Assembly: GCA_964574215.1 (NCBI GenBank)
Contig: CAZNLR010000058.1
Coordinates: 1 to 24,790 of the forward strand
DNA from: GCA-2725625 sp964574215
GTDB taxonomy: Bacteria > Pseudomonadota > Alphaproteobacteria > Rhodospirillales > UBA2165
DNA length: 24,790 nt
Direction: 5' to 3'
Shown one piece after another: positions 16,520 through 23,229 of this stretch (positions within the stretch are counted from its first letter, which is position 1; every line of letters begins with the position of its first letter). The notes beneath the pieces were generated by a model. It had not been told where the DNA came from and did not search any database. It saw nothing but the letters and a program-made list of their open reading frames with translations. A program made the position numbers and the translations under genes.

Positions 16520-17297
16520 GATTGTGTGTGCCTCCGTCCTCACCGTTCCTGTCACCATGCCGCACGACGTGACCGTCCATCGCATGGGTGTGGTCGTGAT
16601 GGTGATGATAGAGCGCCAGGTTTTGAGCAACCTGCTCGCCGAATAATTCGACGTAACTGGGATCGCGACTGACGGCTTCGGGGTGACCGACGCAGCAGAG
16701 GTGATTGTTGATACAGACCACATTGTCCGCCGACGACATGACCAGATGAAGATCGTGAGACACCATCAGAACGCCACACCCCCGGTCGTCGCGTATCCTG
16801 GAAATGAGCTGGTAGAGATCAGCTTGCCCGACGATGTCGACAGCCTGGGCGGGTTCGTCCAACACCAGCAGATCGGGATCCCGGAGCAAGGCGCGCGCCA
16901 GCAGCACCCGTTGCATCTCGCCGCCGGAAATATCGTGAATGGAGGAATCGATGATCGGCAAGACTCCGACTTCTTCCAGAACTGCCTGCCGCTTTCCCGC
17001 CCCCACCGACCCTGCCAGCCCGATAAACCGGCGCACGGTGATGGGCAGATTTAGATCGACGGTCAGGCGTTGGGGCATATAACCGATGCTGACACCCGGT
17101 TTGATTTGAACGTTGCCGCGCTGAATTTTCCGCAATCCCAGAACCGATTTGATCAGGGTGGTCTTTCCGGCACCGTTGGGGCCGATCAAGGTGACGATTT
17201 CACCTTTTGATACGGTCAGATCAATTTCGTTGATAATCGATTTACCGCCGAGAGTGACGCTGACCCCCCTGGCCTCAACCAATAATTCTTCAACCAT
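16512..17297 (-). CDS. znuC: Zinc ABC transporter, ATP-binding protein
   Basis: A 261-residue ABC ATPase that powers zinc import. Walker A is GPNGAGKTT, the signature is ISGGEMQR, Walker B is LLVLDEPAQ and the switch histidine follows in MVSHDLH. The C-terminal 35 residues are rich in histidine and acidic residues (HHHHDHTHAMDGH and a final THNHG), which suggests direct metal binding or sensing at the cytoplasmic face. It starts 22 nt after the zur stop on the same strand and overlaps znuB. Zur control is inferred from the operator upstream of zur. Confidence 0.94.
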   Translation of the reverse strand: MVEELLVEARGVSVTLGGKSIINEIDLTVSKGEIVTLIGPNGAGKTTLIKSVLGLRKIQRGNVQIKPGVSIGYMPQRLTVDLNLPITVRRFIGLAGSVGAGKRQAVLEEVGVLPIIDSSIHDISGGEMQRVLLARALLRDPDLLVLDEPAQAVDIVGQADLYQLISRIRDDRGCGVLMVSHDLHLVMSSADNVVCINNHLCCVGHPEAVSRDPSYVELFGEQVAQNLALYHHHHDHTHAMDGHVVRHGDRNGEDGGTHNHG

Positions 17298-17319
17298 GCG
17301 CCTGACCTGCCGCTCGTCT

Positions 17320-17823
17320 TTATTGGCAGCCCGGGCACAGGCCCGACGCCTCTATGGTGCGTGATTGAATTTGGAAACCGCGGGACTTGGCCGAGTTCCT
17401 CATTGCCGTATCAATGCCGGCGCCCGCCATTTCAACCGCATCACCGCATCGATCACAGATCAGAAACATGCCACTATGGGAATGGTCCGGCTCGGCGCAG
17501 CCGATAAAGGCGTTGAGGCTTTCGATGCGATGCACCAGCCCCTGCTCCCTTAAAAAATCGAGTGCCCGGTAGACCGTCGGCGGCTGGGCACTGCCGTGTT
17601 CGCTCTTCAAAATATCAAGGATGGCGTAGGCGCCGATGGGTTTGTGGCTAGACCAGATGAGTTCCAACACCCGCTGCCGTAGCGCCGTCAGCCGAACCCG
17701 CCTTTTATCACAGAGGGAAGACGCCGCGCTCATCGCCGCGACGACACACGCCTCGTGGTCGTGAGAGCCCCGCCAATGCTTTTTGGCGGTAAGACTTTTT
17801 TTCGTTGCGGCCTTTTTTGTCAT
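17320..17823 (-). CDS. zur: Zinc uptake regulator Zur (Fur family)
   Basis: A 167-residue Fur-family repressor that binds DNA when loaded with zinc. The winged helix (about 40-100) includes RLTALRQRVLELIW and PPTVYRALDFLREQGLVHRI. Structural zinc cysteines are C123/C126 (CDRC) and C163/C166 (CPGC). The first 38 residues are a basic extension with HWRGSHDHEAC that is longer than in many Fur proteins. Linkage to znuC, znuB and znuA and the operator upstream of its own start identify it as Zur rather than Fur or PerR. It probably represses its own operon and znuA. Confidence 0.94.
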   Translation of the reverse strand: MTKKAATKKSLTAKKHWRGSHDHEACVVAAMSAASSLCDKRRVRLTALRQRVLELIWSSHKPIGAYAILDILKSEHGSAQPPTVYRALDFLREQGLVHRIESLNAFIGCAEPDHSHSGMFLICDRCGDAVEMAGAGIDTAMRNSAKSRGFQIQSRTIEASGLCPGCQ

Positions 17824-17844
17824 CTGATACCTAATAGAAATGTT

Positions 17845-17861
17845 ATGTTATAATATAACAT
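17845..17861. promoter_or_regulatory. Zur operator between zur and znuA
   Basis: A perfect 17-bp palindrome, ATGTTATA-A-TATAACAT, centred at 17853. It agrees closely with the known Zur box (GAAATGTTATAnTATAACATTTC in enterobacteria). It lies 22 nt upstream of the zur start codon and 28 nt upstream of the znuA start codon. A TATAAT -10-like hexamer (17849-17854) is embedded in it on the plus strand, so zinc-loaded Zur would block RNA polymerase directly for znuA and, given the symmetry, probably for the zur-znuCB unit. Confidence 0.88.
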
Positions 17862-17889
17862 TTACGAAAAAAGAAAAGCCCCCAGGCCC

Positions 17890-18801
17890 ATGAAACGCTC
17901 AACTGGCATCCTCTATCTATGCGCTGCAATCCTTGCGCAAGCAGTCATGCCCGGTCCCGCGATCGCGAAAAACGGGCCAAAGGTTGTTGTCTCCATAAAG
18001 CCCATTCACTCATTGGTCAGTGGAGTTATGAAGGGCGTTGGCCGGCCACTTTTACTGATCGACGGCGCCACCTCCCCCCACCAATTCAGTTTGAAACCGT
18101 CCCAGGTCCGCGCCCTTCATCAGGCTGAGTTGATTGTCTGGATCGGAGAAACTCTTGAAACGGCTTTGGCTAAACCGATACGATCCGTCGAGAAAAAGAC
18201 AATGGTATGGCAATTGTCCGGCTTCAAGAAATTAACCGTGCTGGATAATACTGGCCATGGCCATGATCATGGCCATGGCCAAGATTTAAAAGACCCCCAT
18301 CTTTGGCTTGATATCGGTAATGCACAGGTGATCGCGGTGGAAGCCGCTCGTCTGCTTAGCAGTATCGATCCCAAAAACGGTTTAACCTACAACGAAAACG
18401 CGACTGCCCTGGTAGAAAAATTGGCTGGCCTGGACCGGGAATTAAAGTCACGATTGGCAACGGTGGCAGACCGCCCCTATCTGGTCTACCACAACGCCTT
18501 CCGATATTTGGAAAAACGATATGACCTAAATTCTCAAGGGTCTGTCGTGAAGAGCGCCGACCACCGTCCGGGCGCCAGACGCATCCGTCAAATTAGAAAA
18601 CGAATTGTGGACTCACGTGCGATTTGCCTCTTTTCCGAACCCCAATTCGGATCATCGAAACTGGCAACCTTGTCCGCCGGCAGTAAAATTCGATTTGCCG
18701 AGATCGATCCCCTGGGTTCATCCTTGAAACCGGGAGCTAACACCTATTCGAGTCTCTTGAGAAAATTGGCGGGGTCTTTCGTCACCTGCCTTAGTAAATA
18801 A
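17890..18801 (+). CDS. znuA: Zinc ABC transporter, substrate-binding protein
   Basis: A 303-residue periplasmic zinc-binding protein. A signal peptide occupies about residues 1-26 (hydrophobic core, cleavage near AIA-KNG). Likely zinc ligands are H64 (TSPHQFSLKPS), H137 (DPHLWLD), H201 (YHNAFRYLEKRY) and D273. Between the first two lies a short His-rich loop, THGH-like (TGHGHDHGHG, 121-130), typical of ZnuA and thought to collect zinc. The DNA of this loop is a 30-bp perfect palindrome. The start has a weak AGG three bases upstream. It is controlled from the Zur operator and delivers zinc to ZnuB/ZnuC encoded on the other strand. Confidence 0.93.
   Translation: MKRSTGILYLCAAILAQAVMPGPAIAKNGPKVVVSIKPIHSLVSGVMKGVGRPLLLIDGATSPHQFSLKPSQVRALHQAELIVWIGETLETALAKPIRSVEKKTMVWQLSGFKKLTVLDNTGHGHDHGHGQDLKDPHLWLDIGNAQVIAVEAARLLSSIDPKNGLTYNENATALVEKLAGLDRELKSRLATVADRPYLVYHNAFRYLEKRYDLNSQGSVVKSADHRPGARRIRQIRKRIVDSRAICLFSEPQFGSSKLATLSAGSKIRFAEIDPLGSSLKPGANTYSSLLRKLAGSFVTCLSK
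18252..18281. repeat. 30-bp perfect palindrome inside znuA
   Basis: The sequence from 18252 to 18281 is identical to its own reverse complement, with the centre between 18266 and 18267 and no loop. It is built from GGCCAT units and encodes alternating Gly-His around a central Asp. Palindromy follows partly from using the codons ggc, cat and gat in symmetric order, but a full 30 bp is more than the protein requires, because other His/Gly codons would break it. Confidence 0.9.
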
Positions 18802-18809
18802 CCCTGGTA

Positions 18810-18839
18810 TTGACATCACCGCCGCAAAAAGCCGATTAC
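18810..18839 (+). promoter_or_regulatory. Possible promoter for hisI-modABC
   Basis: A consensus -35 hexamer TTGACA at 18810-18815 is followed after 18 nt by GATTAC (18834-18839), a poor -10. It lies in the 70-nt gap between znuA and hisI. The -35 match is exact but the -10 is weak, so this is only a candidate; read-through from the znuA promoter is the alternative. Confidence 0.35.
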
Positions 18840-18871
18840 TTGCCTGGAAAGAGGATAACTTTGGCAGTCCA

Positions 18872-19273
18872 ATGAATACGTCGACCATAGATCAGGTGTT
18901 GAAGGAACTGATCTTCAACGATGACGGCTTGGTTCCGGCCATCGCCCAGCAGTTCGACAGCGGCGAGGTGCTGATGATGGCCTGGATGAACCGGGACGCC
19001 GTCGCCGCCACCTTGACCGAAGGCCAGGCGATTTATTGGTCGCGTTCACGGAGCACACTCTGGCGCAAGGGCGAAAGTTCGGGACAGGCCCAGGAACTCA
19101 AGGAATTCCGCTGGGACTGCGACAACGATACGGTTCTGCTGCAAGTCGATCAAACGGGCGTTGCCTGTCACACCGGCCGCCGCAACTGTTTTTTCCGGGC
19201 CGTACGCAATGGGGAAGTCACGGATATCGCCGAGGTCCAAATCAACCCGGACGATCTCTACGGCGACAAATGA
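18872..19273 (+). CDS. hisI: Phosphoribosyl-AMP cyclohydrolase
   Basis: A 133-residue cytoplasmic enzyme of histidine biosynthesis that opens the purine ring of phosphoribosyl-AMP. The metal sites are complete: the magnesium triad D82, D84, D86 (DCDND) and the zinc cysteines C83, C99 and C106 (GVACHTGRRNCFF), with the 16 and 7 spacing known from archaeal HisI. It is a stand-alone HisI without a fused HisE. Its stop overlaps the modA start (ATGA). It sits 70 nt after znuA. Because all zinc ligands are retained it looks like the ordinary zinc-dependent enzyme, not a zinc-sparing duplicate. GAGGA lies rather far (17 nt) from the ATG. Confidence 0.93.
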   Translation: MNTSTIDQVLKELIFNDDGLVPAIAQQFDSGEVLMMAWMNRDAVAATLTEGQAIYWSRSRSTLWRKGESSGQAQELKEFRWDCDNDTVLLQVDQTGVACHTGRRNCFFRAVRNGEVTDIAEVQINPDDLYGDK

Positions 19274-20034
19274 CCATTATCCGAGGGAAACTCATCCTAT
19301 CCGGCTTGCTTTTTTACCTTTTCGTGGCCCCCGCCAAAGCGGAAAACATACTGGTATTCGCTGCCGCCAGCCTCACCGCACCTTTGCAGGAAATCGCCGA
19401 CACGTACGAAACCCGGAGCAATGACAAAATCCGTATTTCCTTCGCCGCCAGTTCGGCACTGGCCCGCCAGATTTCAAAAGGCGCGCCCGCCAGCCTCTAT
19501 ATCTCGGCGAATTTAAAATGGATGAACTTTCTCGAGGATCAAGGACTGATCGTCGGGAAAAGCCGCCGCGACTTGCTCATCAACCGTCTGGTTCTTATTG
19601 CACCGGGAACGGACCGACCCGCAATAAATGAACTGACCCCGAAAACGATGGAATTATTGCTGTCCGACCGGCGCCTGGCCATTGCCGATCCGGCCCATGT
19701 CCCGGCGGGCATCTACGGCGTTCAGGCCTTGAAATCCTTGAACTTGTGGACGGTAACCAGAGACAGACTGGCACCCATGTTAAATGTGCGCGCCGCCCTG
19801 GCTCTGGTCGAACGGGGTGAAACGCGTGCCGGCATCGTCTATGCGACCGACGCTCATGCCAACGCCCGGGTCAAGCGCCTCTTCACTTTCCCCGCCAAAA
19901 GTCACGATCCGATTGTTTATCCGTCAGCCCTCGTCGGGCAAAAAAACACAGAGACTGCGCGGCGGTTTTATCAGTCACTGTCAGGCCCTGCGGCCAAAAG
20001 TATTTTCACTCGGCACGGTTTTTTGGTGAAATAG
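19270..20034 (+). CDS. modA: Molybdate ABC transporter, substrate-binding protein
   Basis: A 254-residue periplasmic molybdate/tungstate-binding protein. A signal peptide spans about 1-24 (hydrophobic core LILSGLLFYLFVAP, cleavage AKA-EN). Mature ModA features follow: VFAAASLTAPLQEIA, where serines bind the oxyanion, then FAASSALARQISKGAP and VPAGIYGVQAL. The start ATG at 19270 overlaps the hisI stop by four bases; an in-frame extension upstream is only the out-of-frame shadow of hisI. modB and modC follow with gaps of four nucleotides. Confidence 0.93.
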   Translation: MTIIRGKLILSGLLFYLFVAPAKAENILVFAAASLTAPLQEIADTYETRSNDKIRISFAASSALARQISKGAPASLYISANLKWMNFLEDQGLIVGKSRRDLLINRLVLIAPGTDRPAINELTPKTMELLLSDRRLAIADPAHVPAGIYGVQALKSLNLWTVTRDRLAPMLNVRAALALVERGETRAGIVYATDAHANARVKRLFTFPAKSHDPIVYPSALVGQKNTETARRFYQSLSGPAAKSIFTRHGFLVK

Positions 20035-20038
20035 GACG

Positions 20039-20731
20039 ATGTTTGCCCTTACCCCCTTGGAATCGGAAGCCCTGTCGCTCAGCCTGAAAGTCGCGTTTTG
20101 GAGCGTCCTGTTCAGCCTGCCCGTTGGCATATTCATCGCCTGGCTGCTGGTGCGTTGCAGGTTTTACGGTCAGACGCTGCTCAATGGCGTCGTCCACTTG
20201 CCCTTGGTGTTGCCTCCCGTGGTGGTCGGCTATGTGTTGTTGGTCGCCTTGGGCCGCCAGGGACCGGTGGGACAATTCCTGTACGAGGCTTTTGGTGTCA
20301 CCGTCGCTTTTACCTGGAAAGGTGCGGCCATTGCCGCCGCCGTCATGGCGTTTCCCTTGATGGTCCGGGCCATCCGCCTGTCCATGGAGGCGGTCGATCA
20401 GGGGTTGGAAGCGGCCGCCAGAACTTTGGGCGCCTCCCCGTGGCGGGTATTTTTCACCATCACCCTGCCCCTCATATCTCCCGGTATATTGGCCGGCGTC
20501 ATTCTCGCCTTTGCCCGCAGCCTGGGCGAGTTCGGCGCGACGATTACTTTCGTCTCCAATATCCCCGGCGAAACCCGCACCCTGCCCTTGGCGATTTTCT
20601 CCCTGGTGGAGACCCCCGGGGGTGAAGCCGGCGCCCTTCGATTGGTCGTACTTTCGGTCATTTTAGCACTGCTGGCCTTGGTATTTTCCGAAATCCTGGC
20701 AAAGCGCATCCAACGCCGGCTGGGAGATTGA
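20039..20731 (+). CDS. modB: Molybdate ABC transporter, permease
   Basis: A 230-residue inner-membrane protein with about five transmembrane helices. The EAA loop that docks on the ATPase is EAARTLGASPWRVFFTITLPL-like (about residues 126-146), followed by SLGEFGATITF, which is characteristic of ModB. AGGA precedes the ATG. It lies four bases after the modA stop and four bases before modC, so it is translated as part of the same operon. Confidence 0.94.
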   Translation: MFALTPLESEALSLSLKVAFWSVLFSLPVGIFIAWLLVRCRFYGQTLLNGVVHLPLVLPPVVVGYVLLVALGRQGPVGQFLYEAFGVTVAFTWKGAAIAAAVMAFPLMVRAIRLSMEAVDQGLEAAARTLGASPWRVFFTITLPLISPGILAGVILAFARSLGEFGATITFVSNIPGETRTLPLAIFSLVETPGGEAGALRLVVLSVILALLALVFSEILAKRIQRRLGD

Positions 20732-20735
20732 CGAT

Positions 20736-21854
20736 ATGCTGAAAGTCAATCTCAATCATCGCCTCGGCGATTTTCGCCTGGAAGCCGAATTCGAAGCGGA
20801 GGCCAATTCCATCACCGGCCTGTTCGGAAAATCCGGGGCCGGAAAATCGTCGTTGATCGATATGGTCTCAGGCTTGGTGACACCAGACCACGGTCATATT
20901 TCCATCGGCGATGATGTGCTGTTTGATTCTAAAAGAGGCATCGACCTGCCTCCCGAAAAGCGGCGTATTGGATACATTTTTCAGGATAGCCGCCTGTTTC
21001 CCCATATGAACGTCAGAGCCAATCTGACCTATGGAATGCCACGCGGCGCATCGGACGAAAAATCGCAAAACGGCGAAATGAGTTTCGATCAGGTCGTCGA
21101 CCTATTGGGAATCTCTTCTCTTCTGGACCGCCGCCCCAAAAACCTGTCCGGCGGCGAGAAACAGAGAATCGCCATTGGCCGCGCCCTTTTATCGAACCCG
21201 CGACTGCTGCTGATGGATGAGCCCCTGGCGTCCATCGACGTTCAACGGCGCAATGAAATTCTTCCCTTTGTCGAACAATTACGCGACGAGATCGGCATGA
21301 CCGTCATCTATGTCAGTCACGCTATCGAGGAGGTTATCCGCCTCGCCGATAAAATGGTCCTGTTGTCAGACGGCCAGATCGCCGCCACGGGTAGCGTCGA
21401 GGACATCATGAGCCGGCTGGACTTGCATCCCTTGACCGGCCGGTTCGATGCCGGTGCCGTTCTGTCCACCACCTTCTCGCGCTATGACACCGAGTTCGAT
21501 ATTGGTGAATTGGCTTTCGGCGGCGGCACCTTCCGGGTCACAGGGGTCAACCTGCCGGCCGGAACCCCCCTTCGCGCCCATGTCCGGGCCCGCGACGTAT
21601 CACTGATGCTGACCCGGCCGGAAGGCACCAGCATTCTCAACGTCTTCGAAGGCAGGATCACGGAGATCGGCGATTACGGTGGGCCGCAGATCGACATCCT
21701 GATGGATATCGGCGCCCCGTTAATGGCGCGGGTCACCCGCAAGTCATACACGGATTTGCAACTGGCGAAAGGCAAATCGGTTTTCGCCCTCATCAAAGCC
21801 GTCGCCATCGACCGGCGCAGCCTGGGCGGCCAACCCACATCGGCACCGCGCTAG
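20736..21854 (+). CDS. modC: Molybdate ABC transporter, ATP-binding protein
   Basis: A 372-residue ATPase of the molybdate importer. The nucleotide-binding domain has Walker A GKSGAGKSS (31-39), signature LSGGEKQR, Walker B LLLMDEPLA and switch YVSHAIEEV. The C-terminal part (about 290-360, from GTSILNVFEGRITEIG) is a TOBE/Mop-like domain that binds molybdate in this family. GGGAG lies nine bases before the ATG. The stop overlaps the convergent 91-residue gene by four bases. No ModE regulator gene is next to it. Confidence 0.94.
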   Translation: MLKVNLNHRLGDFRLEAEFEAEANSITGLFGKSGAGKSSLIDMVSGLVTPDHGHISIGDDVLFDSKRGIDLPPEKRRIGYIFQDSRLFPHMNVRANLTYGMPRGASDEKSQNGEMSFDQVVDLLGISSLLDRRPKNLSGGEKQRIAIGRALLSNPRLLLMDEPLASIDVQRRNEILPFVEQLRDEIGMTVIYVSHAIEEVIRLADKMVLLSDGQIAATGSVEDIMSRLDLHPLTGRFDAGAVLSTTFSRYDTEFDIGELAFGGGTFRVTGVNLPAGTPLRAHVRARDVSLMLTRPEGTSILNVFEGRITEIGDYGGPQIDILMDIGAPLMARVTRKSYTDLQLAKGKSVFALIKAVAIDRRSLGGQPTSAPR

Positions 21855-22126
21855 TTTCGTTTTTGAAACAGACTATTGATTGATTTATTAAGCGGCTGAA
21901 AGCGCAAGAGGTCGCGGGATGCCTGGGTGACATCAATGAGGCCTTTTCCGATTTGATAGTGACCTTTGATCAATGGCCAAACGCCCTCGGCAATCACCGT
22001 CGCGTCGGCAGGTATATTCAGCCCTATCTGCCGGCAAAAATCAGCCAGGACGCCGCGGTCCTCCAACTGGGTTAGAGTCTCGAAAAGCCAGTTCTCATTG
22101 CCGGGTTGTTGATTGGTATCGGTCAT
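21851..22126 (-). CDS. Small hypothetical protein
   Basis: A 91-residue open frame with normal-looking protein composition: polar N-terminus (MTDTNQQPGNENW), then predicted helices (FETLTQLEDRGVLADFCRQIGL), a short ATVIAEGVWPLIKGHYQIGKG stretch, and a basic end. There is no signal peptide or membrane segment and I do not recognise the family. It is convergent with modC (four-base overlap), and the FkbM gene lies upstream on the same strand with a 73-nt gap. It is probably real because the overlap is tidy and the coding pattern is good, but no function can be given. Confidence 0.6.
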   Translation of the reverse strand: MTDTNQQPGNENWLFETLTQLEDRGVLADFCRQIGLNIPADATVIAEGVWPLIKGHYQIGKGLIDVTQASRDLLRFQPLNKSINSLFQKRN

Positions 22127-22199
22127 CGAATGTTCCGTGAATATTCATCGTTCTCTATAGATATATGGTGATTGATGTGGATTTTTTCGAGAGAAAAAA

Positions 22200-22979
22200 T
22201 TAGGGAACGAAAATTTTCAGGATAATTTCATCGCTGGGCAACTCATTACCCGGATTCGAAAACTCGGAACCGGCCAATGTTTCAATTTGATATCCCTGGT
22301 CACGAAATCCATCCATCAAATTTAAGAACTTCTCCTTGTTTAGTTCGAGATCGTGAAATTCGACGGCCATGGACCTTATCGTCGAGGGAGATACTTCCGG
22401 CAGGTTGAGAAGTTCGTATTCATGGCCCTCTACATCCAGTTTCAAGAAGTCGATGGGTTTTTCTAAAAGTTTCCTGAAGTCGACGGCATCCACTTCGATC
22501 TTCTCGCCAAGTTCATCCAAAGAATCCCGCCCCGATATGGAGGCGTTGAGTGCCGACGCCGTATGGGGCAGCACATAGAAGCTGACCGTATCGTCAGCGG
22601 TATGAAGCGCCTTGTTCTCCAACACGTAACGCTCCGGATCATTCCGGGAAGATTTTATGGTCCTTTGCAATAGGTCGAAGGCCGCCGGACTGGCCTCATA
22701 AGCCTCTATCCGGGCTTCGGGAAAATTCGCCAGGAAGTAGAGAGACGATAGACCGATATTGGCGCCGCCATCGACGATGCGCGCACCCTTTCCCAACGGA
22801 ATCGGCGGACGATAGCTGTGCCGGACAAAAATTTCCTTGTAGGCGCCCGACGGCAGCCAATTACCGAAATGCAGGCGGGCGCTCGGATGAAACAGTTTTA
22901 ACGAGGTCCATCCGACCCATTGTTTTTTTATGGCCACGCTGGCTTTGCGTACCAGGAAATATTGAAGTTTCGGAAACAA
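22200..22979 (-). CDS. FkbM family methyltransferase
   Basis: A 259-residue S-adenosylmethionine-dependent methyltransferase of the FkbM type. The SAM-binding glycine-rich motif is IVDGGANIGLSSLYF, and the FkbM hallmark LKLDVEGHEYELL follows. Members O-methylate sugars, polyketides or surface glycans, and this one may act on a glycan, but no glycan genes are visible nearby. The start codon is probably TTG at 22979, with no strong ribosome binding site, so the exact N-terminus is uncertain. It is the last chromosomal gene before the tRNA remnant and the integrated element. Confidence 0.87.
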   Translation of the reverse strand: MFPKLQYFLVRKASVAIKKQWVGWTSLKLFHPSARLHFGNWLPSGAYKEIFVRHSYRPPIPLGKGARIVDGGANIGLSSLYFLANFPEARIEAYEASPAAFDLLQRTIKSSRNDPERYVLENKALHTADDTVSFYVLPHTASALNASISGRDSLDELGEKIEVDAVDFRKLLEKPIDFLKLDVEGHEYELLNLPEVSPSTIRSMAVEFHDLELNKEKFLNLMDGFRDQGYQIETLAGSEFSNPGNELPSDEIILKIFVP

Positions 22980-23030
22980 ACCGGCGAAGCCCCATTTGTC
23001 GTAAAATTGGATTTTTTCAAACGATAAATT

Positions 23031-23081
<51 letters not shown>

Positions 23082-23142
23082 TTAGGTGCCAAGCAGGACT
23101 ATTCAGCAGTGTGTAAAAATCTCCAATAAACCGCAGAAACAC

Positions 23143-23170
23143 TTGCTTTTTTGCTCATTTTTGGTAGAAT
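23143..23170 (+). promoter_or_regulatory. Candidate sigma-70 promoter of the integrase gene
   Basis: TTGCTT (23143-23148) and TAGAAT (23165-23170) are separated by 16 nt, a good -10 and a moderate -35. Transcription would start near 23177, giving a leader of about 50 nt that contains the tandem repeats at 23199-23219 and the GAGG ribosome binding site at 23220-23223. Confidence 0.5.
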
Positions 23171-23198
23171 CCTTAGAGTGCTTCGACGAACCATTTTT

Positions 23199-23219
23199 GG
23201 CACCTTAGTGGCACCTTAG
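23199..23219. repeat. Tandem 11-bp direct repeats upstream of the integrase
   Basis: GGCACCTTAG occurs twice at 11-bp spacing (23199-23208 and 23210-23219). A related inverted copy, GGCACCTAAA on the minus strand, lies at 23081-23090 directly at the end of the tRNA fragment. Spacing of one helical turn and location next to the attachment site suggest integrase arm-type or excisionase binding sites, and the position in the leader would also allow autoregulation of the integrase. Confidence 0.6.
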
Positions 23220-23229
23220 CGAGGTTATT

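Noticed and set aside
23198..23213. Sigma-54-like promoter TGGCAC-N5-TGGC in the repeats upstream of the integrase
   Set aside because: The -24/-12 spacing fits, but the predicted transcript start (about 23223) would leave out the GAGG ribosome binding site, and the match comes from the tandem repeat itself.
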